DNA of 64,000 nucleotides from Amycolatopsis sp. CA-230715 (GTDB lineage Bacteria; Actinomycetota; Actinomycetes; Mycobacteriales; Pseudonocardiaceae), in assembly GCF_018736145.1 (NCBI RefSeq), contig NZ_CP059997.1, positions 2,293,501-2,357,500 of the forward strand. Reading direction: 5' to 3'. Shown here piece by piece: positions 46,022 through 52,845 of this stretch. The translations under genes were made by a program, and so were the position numbers. A model generated the notes under the pieces. That model was not told where the DNA came from and searched no databases. It saw nothing but the letters and a program-made list of their open reading frames with translations. Position 1 is the first letter of the stretch, and every line of letters begins with the position of its first letter.

Positions 46022-46663
46022 ATGGCGCAGAAGATTCAAACCATCATCAGCACGGTCGACGACCTGGACAATTCCCAGGATGCGACCGGTAGCCGGGCAT
46101 TCGAGGTGGGTGCCAGGAAGTTCCTGATCGACTTGTGCGACGAGAACGCCGCGCGTTTCGACCGCGACTTCCTGGAGTGGACGATCGGCTTGAAGAAGCG
46201 GACGTTCGCGCTCGGCAAGAAGACCTTCACCCGTTGGCTGTCCGAAGAGGACGCCGAGCTTTTCGACCGCATGGTTTCGTTCTGGACCAAAGCTGCTCGC
46301 CGGGTCCGCGACGATGACGACGAGCCATCAGCCCAACTGCCAGTCGATGGTCGCGGCAAGGGGCCGCTGGAAACCATCATCCCGGTTCCCGTGAGGGGCC
46401 AGCCGTGGTGGATGGATCCCCCACGGCCTTTCAGTCGAGCTACGTTGGAGGGCTTCGCGGCCGCGCGCCGCAGGGTGCGTGAGTGGGCACGCGGACACGG
46501 CTGGCCCGACCTCGGCGAGCGCGGCGCGGTTCCCCGCGAAGCGTACGAACGCTGGTTCGATGATGTCTGGTCCGCAATGGACAGTCCGTCGTGGGAACAG
46601 CTCGACCGCGAGGCACCGGCTCCCGGCAGGCGCGCGAGCAAGCCGCGCCGCCGGACGAAATGA
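46022..46663 (+). CDS. Lsr2-like protein, paralogue 2 with altered AT-hook
   Basis: 213 residues. N-terminus closely follows Lsr2 (MAQKIQTIISTVDDLDNSQ, then FEVGARKFLIDLCDENAARF). After a 90-residue insertion with a Trp-rich segment (RGQPWWMDPP) comes a C-terminal domain RRVREWARGHGWPDLGERGA that resembles the Lsr2 DNA-binding domain, but the RGR becomes R167-G168-A169. A basic tail (RRASKPRRRTK) could compensate. AGGGAGGGGAGG precedes the ATG. It may form mixed oligomers with its neighbour; whether it silences or antagonises is unknown. Confidence 0.75.
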   Translation: MAQKIQTIISTVDDLDNSQDATGSRAFEVGARKFLIDLCDENAARFDRDFLEWTIGLKKRTFALGKKTFTRWLSEEDAELFDRMVSFWTKAARRVRDDDDEPSAQLPVDGRGKGPLETIIPVPVRGQPWWMDPPRPFSRATLEGFAAARRRVREWARGHGWPDLGERGAVPREAYERWFDDVWSAMDSPSWEQLDREAPAPGRRASKPRRRTK

Positions 46664-46690
46664 GACATCTGTGAAACATGATTGGACACC

Positions 46691-47152
46691 ATGTCTGCCA
46701 ACGACAACGACGAGATGACCGACGTCGACGAGTACCTGAAGAGCAATCCGAAGTTCGCCAAGTGTCGCCGGGGCAAGCACGACTTCCCGGACGAGGACGA
46801 GGTGCCGTTGCTGGAGGCGTACAACGACCCGGCCGCCACGCACGAGAAGCTGTTCGTGTGTCCGCGGTGCAAGGCGAAGAAGCGCTCGCGGTTCAGCATC
46901 GTCCTTCGCCGGGGCCGCGTCGCCAGCTACGTCGAACTAGACCCTCGGGGCGACTACTCGGAGGCGAAGGGCTACCTGGCCAAGGGGGTCCGGATCAGCC
47001 GCCGGTACGCGCGGGAAGTGCAGATCCGCGAGGACCTGGAAGGCAAGGCCACTTCGGCTCGCCGCACCGAGCGCGCCGCCCGGCGCGGGGCCGCGACGGC
47101 GTCCACTAAGGCCAAGGCGCAGCGAGGGGGCCGGAAGGCGGCTGCCGCGTGA
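46691..47152 (+). CDS. Phage protein with CPRC zinc motif and Lys/Ala-rich tail
   Basis: 153 residues, unrecognised. An acidic start (SANDNDEMTDVDEYL), Cys in KCRRGKHDFP and CPRCKAKKRSRF that could form a zinc site, and a histone-like basic tail (TKAKAQRGGRKAAAA). This looks like a nucleic-acid-binding protein. ATG 46691 is chosen over TTG 46682. It shares the operon with the two Lsr2-like genes and overlaps the next start by GTGA. Confidence 0.65.
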   Translation: MSANDNDEMTDVDEYLKSNPKFAKCRRGKHDFPDEDEVPLLEAYNDPAATHEKLFVCPRCKAKKRSRFSIVLRRGRVASYVELDPRGDYSEAKGYLAKGVRISRRYAREVQIREDLEGKATSARRTERAARRGAATASTKAKAQRGGRKAAAA

Positions 47153-47520
47153 GCGCCCCGGCCTTGGCCGGGCATTCGTGGGCGTTGTGGGCTCATACGT
47201 GTGTGATGCTGGCTGCCAGGCTCCAGAAGCCGTACGGGGTGTGCATCGTGCTCGACGACGGGTCCGAGATCCCTTGCGAGTGCACGTTCGACGGGATGCT
47301 CGATACCGGCGAGATCGTCTGGCTCGCGACGCCCGCAGGAGATGAGCGGGTCGCCGTGGCCCGGCTGGACGGCGTGGTGGTCGATGACATGCCCGTCGGC
47401 GCGGTCGTTCATCTGGGCGTGAAGGTCGACGGCTGGCGGTGTCCGCAATGCGGATCGGTGTACTACGACCCGCAGGCCGTTCGGGAGCAGCACTGCGGCA
47501 TATGCCGGCGGAATCGTTGA
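47149..47520 (+). CDS. Small zinc-ribbon phage protein
   Basis: 123 residues. The C-terminus has a clear four-Cys zinc ribbon (CPQCGSVYYDP, then EQHCGIC, separated by 14 residues). The N-terminal part is beta-rich (VCIVLDDGSEIPCECTFDGM). Starts with GTG in a GTGA overlap with the preceding gene and is the last gene before a terminator hairpin, closing the lsr2 operon. Function unknown. Confidence 0.65.
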   Translation: MSAPALAGHSWALWAHTCVMLAARLQKPYGVCIVLDDGSEIPCECTFDGMLDTGEIVWLATPAGDERVAVARLDGVVVDDMPVGAVVHLGVKVDGWRCPQCGSVYYDPQAVREQHCGICRRNR

Positions 47521-47580
47521 CAAGGCGGAACTCGTCGACCTATGTGGACAGTGAGCGCCGGAGCGATCGGCATTAGAGAC

Positions 47581-47615
47581 CGCCCCTCGCTGGATTGCCA
47601 GCGACGAGGGGGGCG
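47581..47615 (+). terminator. Terminator of the lsr2 operon
   Basis: CGCCCCTCGCTGG pairs with CCAG-CGA-CGAGGGGGGCG across an ATTG loop, with a 3-nt bulge, 61 bp past the last stop. Confidence 0.6.
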
Positions 47616-47667
47616 AAAGAGGGGGTTACGAGTGATGGTGGGGCATCGGTCAGGATCGAGGTAACCC

Positions 47668-47680
47668 TGACCCGGACAGG
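47668..47680 (+). promoter_or_regulatory. Repeated phage motif TGACCCGGACAGG, copy 3
   Basis: Preceded by GTAACCC and followed by ATCAC, a 17-base match (GACCCGGACAGGATCAC) to copy 4 on the opposite strand. Confidence 0.6.
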
Positions 47681-47728
47681 ATCACGATGAGGAGGGTCCT
47701 GACCGATTTCTCGTAACTGCCCTGGTGC

Positions 47729-47765
47729 GGCCCGACGGGTTGAGCAGTAGGCGATCCGTCGGGCC
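47729..47765. repeat. 10-bp hairpin with 17-nt loop
   Basis: GGCCCGACGG and CCGTCGGGCC pair perfectly around 17 nt, about 60 bp downstream of motif copy 3. It could be a structured RNA or terminator of a short noncoding transcript. Confidence 0.5.
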
Positions 47766-47909
47766 TGCACTTCACCACGAGCGTATGCATTGACTTGCGA
47801 CTGGAGATCATTGGACCAGTTGTCAGCTGAGGAGCGAACCCCGGCGGGTAGTTGAGCGATCATCTATCGGAGGCCATACGGGGGACTCGGATTTCGCATC
47901 GACAGACGA

Positions 47910-47925
47910 GTGCACTAGAGTGCAC
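47910..47925. promoter_or_regulatory. Palindromic operator candidate
   Basis: GTGCACT-AG-AGTGCAC, perfect 7-bp arms, 24 bp from motif copy 4. The size suits a dimeric HTH repressor. Confidence 0.5.
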
Positions 47926-47948
47926 CTGTCGGTTCCTTTCAAGGTGAT

Positions 47949-47960
47949 CCTGTCCGGGTC
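47949..47960 (-). promoter_or_regulatory. Repeated phage motif GACCCGGACAGG, copy 4 (minus strand)
   Basis: Directly preceded on the minus strand by GTAACCCATACAACG and followed by ATCACC. Suggests a leftward transcript into 47.6-47.9 kb, where no convincing gene is seen. Confidence 0.6.
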
Positions 47961-47982
47961 CGTTGTATGGGTTACCGACAGG

Positions 47983-48012
47983 GCAGCCCCCGGCGTTCGC
48001 GTCGGGGGCTGC
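47983..48012. terminator. Stable UUCG-tetraloop hairpin
   Basis: GCAGCCCCCG / CGGGGGCTGC with an inner G-U, CG-TTCG-CG closing gives about 13 paired bases and a UUCG loop, followed by TCTGGTTT. Confidence 0.65.
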
Positions 48013-48109
48013 TCTGGTTTCAGGGGCAAATCAGCAGGTCAGACCATTCATCCCATCATCGGATTATCGAGTCCTCGTTATTGTCCGGCTCGGTACCGGC
48101 TGCGTAGGA

Positions 48110-48127
48110 TTAAGGGGTACCCCTTAA
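48110..48127. promoter_or_regulatory. 18-bp perfect palindrome
   Basis: TTAAGGGGTACCCCTTAA is self-complementary over 18 bp; the half-site AAGGGGTAC is repeated directly at 48126-48134, just before motif copy 5. A strong repressor-operator candidate. Confidence 0.6.
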
Positions 48128-48137
48128 GGGGTACGAG

Positions 48138-48148
48138 GACCCGGACAG
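48138..48148 (+). promoter_or_regulatory. Repeated phage motif GACCCGGACAG, copy 5
   Basis: Directly downstream of the 18-bp palindrome and its extra half-site. Confidence 0.55.
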
Positions 48149-48286
48149 CCCTCTCAGCCCCGACTCGGGTGGCGTGCTCGCATGACCTGGTTCCCCGGCG
48201 CGCCCGCGGTGCGGCGGTGGTTCCTTTTGATCGTGGGACGCCCCCGTCGTCGCTGGAAGGGTACGTGTAACCCATACAACGAATAG

Positions 48287-48296
48287 GACCCGGACA
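48287..48296 (+). promoter_or_regulatory. Repeated phage motif GACCCGGACA, copy 6
   Basis: Lies 4 bp before the ATG of the 48301 gene and 5 bp after GTAACCCATACAACG. Probably the leader of the rightward operon. Confidence 0.6.
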
Positions 48297-48300
48297 CCGC

Positions 48301-48654
48301 ATGAAATCCACTCAGGACACGTCATTTGGCGTGCGCGCAAACGTGTACATAGAAATAGATGGCGCGGATAAAGATCCGTCTTTTGAGGCTTATGTGATCG
48401 ATCGCCAGGTTGATTCTGGTGATGTCCAGCCTTGCTTTACCAGGCCGGTCGCCGAACAGGTAGTCGCGTGGGCGAACCAGGTTTCTGAGGTCAACACTGA
48501 CTTCCCGATCTGCGAATGGTCGCAGGAAGGCTACATCCTCGTGTTCACTTCGGACAGTCGGTTCCGGCCATCCGAGGTCGTCCAGCCCGACAAGGACGGT
48601 CTGTACGCCCTCGGGCTCGGCTGGCCCTGGCAGTCCACGGAGGTCGAGCAGTGA
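48301..48654 (+). CDS. Phage hypothetical protein
   Basis: 117 acidic residues with no recognised domain (start MKSTQDTSFGVRANVYIEID). It is the first gene of a plus-strand operon running to 50131, directly behind the composite GTAACCC / GACCCGGACA element. Its codons are less G/C-biased than the chromosome. It ends in a GTGA overlap with the next gene. Confidence 0.6.
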   Translation: MKSTQDTSFGVRANVYIEIDGADKDPSFEAYVIDRQVDSGDVQPCFTRPVAEQVVAWANQVSEVNTDFPICEWSQEGYILVFTSDSRFRPSEVVQPDKDGLYALGLGWPWQSTEVEQ

Positions 48655-49055
48655 CCGACATCCGTGGACTCATCCTCACCCCTGACGGCGAGATCGAAGA
48701 GAAGTGGCTTCCCCCGACCGGGCACGACCTTCTGAACGCGCTGTACGGCGCGATCAACTGTGACGCCGTAGAGGCCGTACACCTACGACGTGTGGGCACT
48801 ATGTACATGGACGAGGAGGGCAGGGCCGAGGAGAAGCTCGCCATGCCCAACGAATACGCCACCATCGTCGTCTCAGGCTTCAACCGCGTCGTCTATCAGA
48901 TGTACATGGGCACGGTTGTAATCCTCGGGAAGCCCGACAGCGACGGCGACGACACTTCGCTCTCCACAGCGGCGTGCACGTACATCCGAACTCTCGTAGC
49001 GCACATCAAGCACAACAACGTCACCGTGCGCGATCTCCGGGGAAGGCGATTCTGA
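48651..49055 (+). CDS. DUF3846-like phage protein
   Basis: 134 residues resembling DUF3846 proteins of phages and plasmids: an N-terminal short beta segment with DGEIEEKWLP, then VEAVHLRR, MYMDEEGRAEEKLAMPNEYA and a late GTVVILGKPDSDGDD. DUF3846 members are small proteins of unknown function. GTG start in a GTGA overlap with the preceding gene; its stop overlaps the next ATG by one base (TGATG). Confidence 0.6.
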   Translation: MTDIRGLILTPDGEIEEKWLPPTGHDLLNALYGAINCDAVEAVHLRRVGTMYMDEEGRAEEKLAMPNEYATIVVSGFNRVVYQMYMGTVVILGKPDSDGDDTSLSTAACTYIRTLVAHIKHNNVTVRDLRGRRF

Positions 49056-49477
49056 TGCCCGTACAGTCCAATGTGGTCGAGCCCGAGCTGTATGCCTTCG
49101 AGATCGGCACTATGAGCCTGAACGGCTCGGTCACCGATCGCGGTGACGGCAGGTGCACCGTGCGCGGAAAGTTCGACGACACGGCGACGAACAACGAGCA
49201 ACATTTCGAGTTCCGTTCTGTGGCAAGGAAATCGTTCGCTGACCTGTTCCGCTCGTTCGCGGACAACATCGCCCCTGTCCAAGACGGGGCCTACAGCTTC
49301 TGGTGCGACCTGCACGTCGCGGAACTGGAGGGGCGTCCGTCGCTTGTGCACGACGAGGACAGCAACACCTGGAACCTTGCACTGGACGATATGGAGTGCC
49401 CGCACTCCGACGAGCGCTTGTCCTGTCGTCCGGCCTGGCGCATGGGCCGCGTGGCCCTGGACGGGGGTGCGATGTGA
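49055..49477 (+). CDS. Phage hypothetical protein
   Basis: 140 residues, unrecognised. It starts at ATG 49055 within TGATG of the preceding stop, evidence for coupled translation. Composition is mixed acidic with a beta-rich core (FEIGTMSLNGSVTDRGDGRC) and a C-terminal Cys pair (ECPHSDERLSC). GTGA overlap with the next gene. Confidence 0.55.
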   Translation: MPVQSNVVEPELYAFEIGTMSLNGSVTDRGDGRCTVRGKFDDTATNNEQHFEFRSVARKSFADLFRSFADNIAPVQDGAYSFWCDLHVAELEGRPSLVHDEDSNTWNLALDDMECPHSDERLSCRPAWRMGRVALDGGAM

Positions 49478-49893
49478 ACGGAGTAGGAGGGCTCGCTCGA
49501 AGCCTCCAGGGAGCCATCGCGTTCTCCTGGCCATCACAGGCTGACCAGTACCCAGCCGACGGACCGCGAGGCGTCAGTTACTTCCGGGGTGACATCAGCC
49601 CTGGATCCTATGTGGACTGTCTGCTGTACCGCGACAAGAAGGGTGTCGTGGTCGGCATCCTGAACCGGTACCCGAAGGACTTCCCGCCGTACGAGAAGGC
49701 AGGGAACATTAACATCTTCGTACGACCGGACATGCTGCGGCAGGGCATCGCCACGATGTTGCTGCGAGAAGCGCTCACCCGATGGCACGTGAACTTCGAT
49801 CAGCAACAGTACACGCCATCTGGCGCGGCCTTTCTGGATACCTTCATTCGCTCCGACCTCAAGAAGGGCAAGAGAGGCTGGCGCCGTGGCTAG
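49474..49893 (+). CDS. GNAT-like acetyltransferase, phage-encoded
   Basis: 139 residues. NINIFVRPDMLRQGIATMLL is the acetyl-CoA-binding motif A of GNAT enzymes (RxGIA, RQGIAT), and the C-terminus (WHVNFDQQQYTPSGAAFLDT) resembles the GNAT beta6-alpha4 end. Substrate unknown. GTG start, GTGA overlap upstream and 8-bp overlap with the next gene. Confidence 0.65.
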   Translation: MNGVGGLARSLQGAIAFSWPSQADQYPADGPRGVSYFRGDISPGSYVDCLLYRDKKGVVVGILNRYPKDFPPYEKAGNINIFVRPDMLRQGIATMLLREALTRWHVNFDQQQYTPSGAAFLDTFIRSDLKKGKRGWRRG

Positions 49894-50131
49894 CCATCAG
49901 GTGTGCCAAGTGATGACCTGGTATCGAGGGGTGAAGTCCATGTGTCTCAAGGAAGCCGAGTACTTCACCGCCTACTTCAACGATGGCACCGAGGGCAAGT
50001 ACTGCTGCGCGGCGCACCTTGCCCGCGCTGTCGAGGCGGTACTTGGTGACCCGCGCGTGAGGAAGCGGGCGAGTGCCACCGTGTGGCCGTTGCACAGAAG
50101 GGACCGAGCGCCCGTGTTGTCCCAGCGTTGA
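49886..50131 (+). CDS. Small Cys-rich phage protein
   Basis: 81 residues. Cys at CQV, MCLKEAEYFTAYF and KYCCAAHLAR form a possible C-C-CC-H zinc site of the type seen in many actinophage orphan proteins. The basic C-terminus (RKRASATVWPLHRRDRAP) could bind nucleic acid. Last gene before the hairpin at 50138. Confidence 0.6.
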   Translation: MASHQVCQVMTWYRGVKSMCLKEAEYFTAYFNDGTEGKYCCAAHLARAVEAVLGDPRVRKRASATVWPLHRRDRAPVLSQR

Positions 50132-50137
50132 TTCCGT

Positions 50138-50168
50138 CGCCTACCTCTCCCCTGCGGGAAGGTAGGCG
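50138..50168 (+). terminator. Terminator hairpin between two phage operons
   Basis: CGCCTACCT pairs with AGGTAGGCG, with an inner CCC/GGG pairing, 7 bp after the preceding stop and 26 bp before motif copy 7. Confidence 0.65.
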
Positions 50169-50193
50169 CGCGGTGTCCACACAGGACAGGTAA

Positions 50194-50206
50194 TGACCCG
50201 GACAGG
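50194..50206 (+). promoter_or_regulatory. Repeated phage motif TGACCCGGACAGG, copy 7
   Basis: Full-length copy in the short gap between a terminator and the next gene. Here, as at 43697 and 45536, the sequence reads ATGACCCGGACA. Confidence 0.6.
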
Positions 50207-50228
50207 TCCATGAAGGGAACACGGCACT

Positions 50229-50567
50229 GTGAAAGAGAAACCGCAATCGATCGCCGAGAGGCGACTGTACGACGCTGACTCTGAAGTGATCCGGCAGCAG
50301 CTCGGTGAGACGCTGCGAGCCGAGATCAGTGCTCGGTCGTTCGTCGCCTTGGAGGACGGGCTGCTGTTCGTCTTCGGCCCGGACAGCCGAACCAAGATCC
50401 GCAAGGTCATCGTGAAGTTGAATCACCTCGACCTGTACGAGGTCGAGGTGGGCTTTCTCCGAAAGTCCAGCAACGAATGGGTTGTTGTCGAACAGGTGTC
50501 CAATGTGGATGCCGAGGTGTTGGCCGAGGTGGTCAGGCGGCTGGCTGCGCGAGCGCTGGACGTATGA
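50229..50567 (+). CDS. Phage hypothetical protein
   Basis: 112 residues, start GTG 50229 behind GAAGGGAA. Helical first third (SIAERRLYDADSEVIRQQL), then a beta-rich part (LLFVFGPDSRTKIRKVIVKL) and a final helix. No domain recognised. First gene of the operon to 52736 behind motif copy 7. Confidence 0.55.
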   Translation: MKEKPQSIAERRLYDADSEVIRQQLGETLRAEISARSFVALEDGLLFVFGPDSRTKIRKVIVKLNHLDLYEVEVGFLRKSSNEWVVVEQVSNVDAEVLAEVVRRLAARALDV

Positions 50568-50617
50568 GCAGCCGCGTCCACATCGCCGCCATCCCCAGGC
50601 GAGATACGGGAGAAGCG

Positions 50618-51004
50618 ATGTCCAAACAGGATCACTCCAGCCATAGACCGCAGGGAAAGCGCGGCAAGGGTCGCCCCCCGATCGGGGGCGAGATCCGCCA
50701 GGAGATCGGCGACGACCTCAAGGCCGTCGTCGCGACATGGGCACTTGCTCAGGGATCCAACCGGGCCGCCGCTGTACGAACCCTCTTGCGGCGAGCGATC
50801 GACCAGGAGCTTGACCCCATGTCTCGCACCGCCGTCGTCGAAGGGGACGAGCTGCACGTCCTGCTCGGCACCTTACGGAACAACGACATTCGACGTGTCC
50901 GGTTCGCCTTCGACAACGGCCTCAAGGTCAAGGTCGACCACACCGAATGGACCCGAACGCTCGGCAAACTCGAAGATTCCTTACCACCACAGGAAAAGGG
51001 CTGA
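50618..51004 (+). CDS. Ribbon-helix-helix-like DNA-binding protein
   Basis: 128 residues. After a basic stretch (HRPQGKRGKGRPPIGGEI) comes DDLKAVVATWALAQGSNRAA plus AVRTLLRRAIDQEL, the spacing of a ribbon-helix-helix domain with a DNA-contact strand and two helices. A 60-residue C-terminal domain follows. ATG 50618 has GGGAGAAG upstream; ATG 50564 overlaps the preceding stop and is the alternative. Possibly a phage transcription regulator or nuclease antitoxin-like protein. Confidence 0.55.
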   Translation: MSKQDHSSHRPQGKRGKGRPPIGGEIRQEIGDDLKAVVATWALAQGSNRAAAVRTLLRRAIDQELDPMSRTAVVEGDELHVLLGTLRNNDIRRVRFAFDNGLKVKVDHTEWTRTLGKLEDSLPPQEKG

Positions 51005-51007
51005 ACC

Positions 51008-51532
51008 GTGACCACTGCATACGACACCCACGACGTCTTCCACGCACTCCGTTCAGAATCCAGGAATGACCCACGCCGCCGCGTCGGCAGCACCTTCAAC
51101 TTGGACACCGAGGCCGAGTTCCGGGATCAGGCCGCTTCGTGGCTGCGCGACGAGTACAGGCTGCCTACCGACACCATCGGGAACGCCGACTGGACGGAGG
51201 TCTACCAGTACTTCAAGACACTGAATGACCCGCAGGCCGCCGCCAACGTCGCCGAAGACTGGATCGCGAAACCGCGAGGCGTTCGAGCTGTGCAACTCAC
51301 CGAAGACAACTTCCAGCGTGTCCGCGCCTGGATCGAGACCGCGGGCGGCGATGTCGTCTGGACCGGGCAGAACGCCGCAGGCAGGAAGTCGATGACGCTG
51401 TACGCCGTGGACGGTGAAGAAGATGCTTGGGCGGGTCACTACATCGTGCATGACCCGGCACGTCAGGAGTGGCGTATCTCGGAAGCGGCCCCCTTCGTCG
51501 CCGACTACGACCACCAGACGACGGGACGGTGA
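51008..51532 (+). CDS. Phage hypothetical protein with KPxxVxAVQ-type C-terminal domain
   Basis: 174 residues. The C-terminal half (KPRGVRAVQLTEDNFQRVRA, then YAVDGEEDAWAGHYIVHDP, ending VADYDH) resembles the small domain common in phage proteins whose consensus starts KPxxxxAVQWT and ends GDYIV...F. The N-terminal half is helical and unrecognised. GTG start 3 bp after the preceding stop. Function unknown. Confidence 0.55.
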   Translation: MTTAYDTHDVFHALRSESRNDPRRRVGSTFNLDTEAEFRDQAASWLRDEYRLPTDTIGNADWTEVYQYFKTLNDPQAAANVAEDWIAKPRGVRAVQLTEDNFQRVRAWIETAGGDVVWTGQNAAGRKSMTLYAVDGEEDAWAGHYIVHDPARQEWRISEAAPFVADYDHQTTGR

Positions 51533-51538
51533 GCCACT

Positions 51539-52111
51539 GTGGACGACACGTTTTTCCGCCTGACACCGTTGCGGTGCCCCATTCCTTACGGCACACGGAT
51601 TCGCATCACCGGCGTGCTTCCACGCGATCCTGACCCTCTGCCGGTCGGGACCGAGGGAACGGTGGTCGGCGGCAACGGCGGGCAGCTCTGGATGAAATGG
51701 GACAACGGCCGGGCGCTGTCCCTGCTGGTCGAGGAGGACCCGTACGATGTGATCGGCACCCACGTCGGCGAGTTCGTCCGCCTGGTGCGCAAAAGCGTGC
51801 CCGAGCTGGAAGACCTCCAACTCCACCGCGAGACCGCTGGCCACCTGGTCCTCGGCATGATCCGGGTTCGCCGCGACCAGCGCGGCAACGGCGTCGGCGA
51901 GCGCACCATGCGCCTGCTGGTCGAATGGGCCGATTTCCACGGCCTGGTCCTCTCGGCCTCGGCTTCCCCCGAGGACGAGCCACCTTGGACGAAGGTGGGC
52001 AGGCATAGCTACTGGCTCGGACGGCACGGCTTCCGGCTCACCGAGGGCAGCAAGCGCAAGTCGGTGATCCGGGAACGGTACTACCGGCTACCGAAAGGGG
52101 AGCGTCCATGA
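51539..52111 (+). CDS. DUF4314-like / GNAT fusion protein
   Basis: 190 residues. Residues about 18-70 (YGTRIRITGVLPRDPDPLPV, GTEGTVVGGN, LWMKWDNGRALSLL) match DUF4314, a short SH3-like beta domain frequent in phages. Residues about 95-165 look like a GNAT acetyltransferase core (MIRVRRDQRGNGVGERTMRL, then SYWLGRHGF). This domain order is not one I recognise from a named family. ATGA overlap with the next gene. Substrate unknown. Confidence 0.6.
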   Translation: MDDTFFRLTPLRCPIPYGTRIRITGVLPRDPDPLPVGTEGTVVGGNGGQLWMKWDNGRALSLLVEEDPYDVIGTHVGEFVRLVRKSVPELEDLQLHRETAGHLVLGMIRVRRDQRGNGVGERTMRLLVEWADFHGLVLSASASPEDEPPWTKVGRHSYWLGRHGFRLTEGSKRKSVIRERYYRLPKGERP

Positions 52112-52428
52112 GCGACTTCCCTCCCCCGCCGAACCTCCACGGCAACTACGCGGGTTCCTGCGTGGTGTGCCTGAAAGGCACGGACACCGGCCTCGTTTTC
52201 ATCGGAGACGCCGCCTTCATTTCCGCCGGCCTGACCGCGCTGGGCATCCCGAAGGACCAGGTGGTGCACACGCTTGCCGCCGCGACCGGCGGCGTCGACG
52301 GCGCCCACCCCGCGGGCGACATGCCCATGGGCGTCCGAGTGTGCAAGTCCTGTGCCCGTCGAGCTGATTTGGAGGTAGGACTGTGGCCGACCGTCCCCCT
52401 GTATATCCCGCCGAAGCCCCGCTCGTGA
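52108..52428 (+). CDS. Small phage zinc-motif protein
   Basis: 106 residues. CVVC near residue 18 and CKSC near 80 could form a four-Cys zinc site. The middle is uncharged and Gly/Ala-rich (AAATGGVDGAHPAGDMPMG). ATGA overlap upstream and 46-bp overlap with the next gene. Function unknown. Confidence 0.6.
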   Translation: MSDFPPPPNLHGNYAGSCVVCLKGTDTGLVFIGDAAFISAGLTALGIPKDQVVHTLAAATGGVDGAHPAGDMPMGVRVCKSCARRADLEVGLWPTVPLYIPPKPRS

Positions 52429-52736
52429 TGGCGTCCGGAATGGCCGAACTCGTCGCCCTCGAGGACTGCGTGACCGAGCTGCCCGACGACGAGCTGCGGG
52501 CGCTGGCGGCCATCGTGGACAACCTGCTGGTCCGGGTGCACACCGAGCAGGCCGCTCGCAGGCGGGGCCGCTCGCCCCGGCGCCCGGTCGATCAGGTGAC
52601 CGCCAGGCTCGGCGTCCGCGCTTCGTGCGTGTTCTGCCGCCGGGTCTACGTCGCCGAGCTGATAGCGGAGCACCTGCTCCTCGACCACTACGACGATCTC
52701 CGTACCTGGCGGCGCACGAGACCGATGGCGGCCTAA
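52383..52736 (+). CDS. Phage protein with C2H2-like zinc motif
   Basis: 117 residues. The C-terminal CVFCRRVYVAELIAEHLLLD (continuing to HYDD) has CxxC...HxxxxH spacing of a C2H2 finger. GTG 52383 lies 13 bp behind TTGGAGG. Helical N-terminal part. Last gene of its operon, 20 bp before a terminator. Confidence 0.6.
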   Translation: MADRPPVYPAEAPLVMASGMAELVALEDCVTELPDDELRALAAIVDNLLVRVHTEQAARRRGRSPRRPVDQVTARLGVRASCVFCRRVYVAELIAEHLLLDHYDDLRTWRRTRPMAA

Positions 52737-52755
52737 CCGGACAGCCCGAAGCGAC

Positions 52756-52786
52756 GGAACCCCCGGCAGAAGCTGCCGGGGGTTCC
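52756..52786. terminator. Bidirectional terminator, operon end / RiPP cassette end
   Basis: A perfect 14-bp stem GGAACCCCCGGCAG / CTGCCGGGGGTTCC with loop AAG lies between two convergent transcription units. Confidence 0.85.
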
Positions 52787-52845
52787 TGCTGTCCGCGCCA
52801 GATGGGGAGGTAGCACGGACAGAGCATGTGACCTACGTATGCACC

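Larger units (their letters stand above)
47521..48300. other. About 780-bp regulatory region of the phage
   Basis: No convincing gene. It contains a terminator (47581-47615), four copies of the repeated motif (47668, 47949 minus, 48138, 48287), a long-loop hairpin (47729-47765), two palindromes (47910, 48110) and a UUCG hairpin (47983-48012). A 15-bp sequence, GTAACCCATACAACG, occurs on the minus strand at 47961-47975 and on the plus strand at 48267-48281, each followed by GACCCGGACA, so two outward-facing promoters are likely. Confidence 0.6.

Noticed and set aside
47573..47863. Minus-strand 96-codon frame downstream of motif copy 4
   Set aside because: No ribosome-binding site, no domain, and it runs through two hairpins; more likely noncoding DNA.
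47920..48270. Plus-strand 116-codon frame in the regulatory region
   Set aside because: It spans the UUCG hairpin and the 18-bp palindrome, and its composition is not protein-like.
52735..52744. Partial match AACCGGACAG after the 52383 gene
   Set aside because: One C short of the core and next to a terminator at an operon end instead of a leader; not counted.
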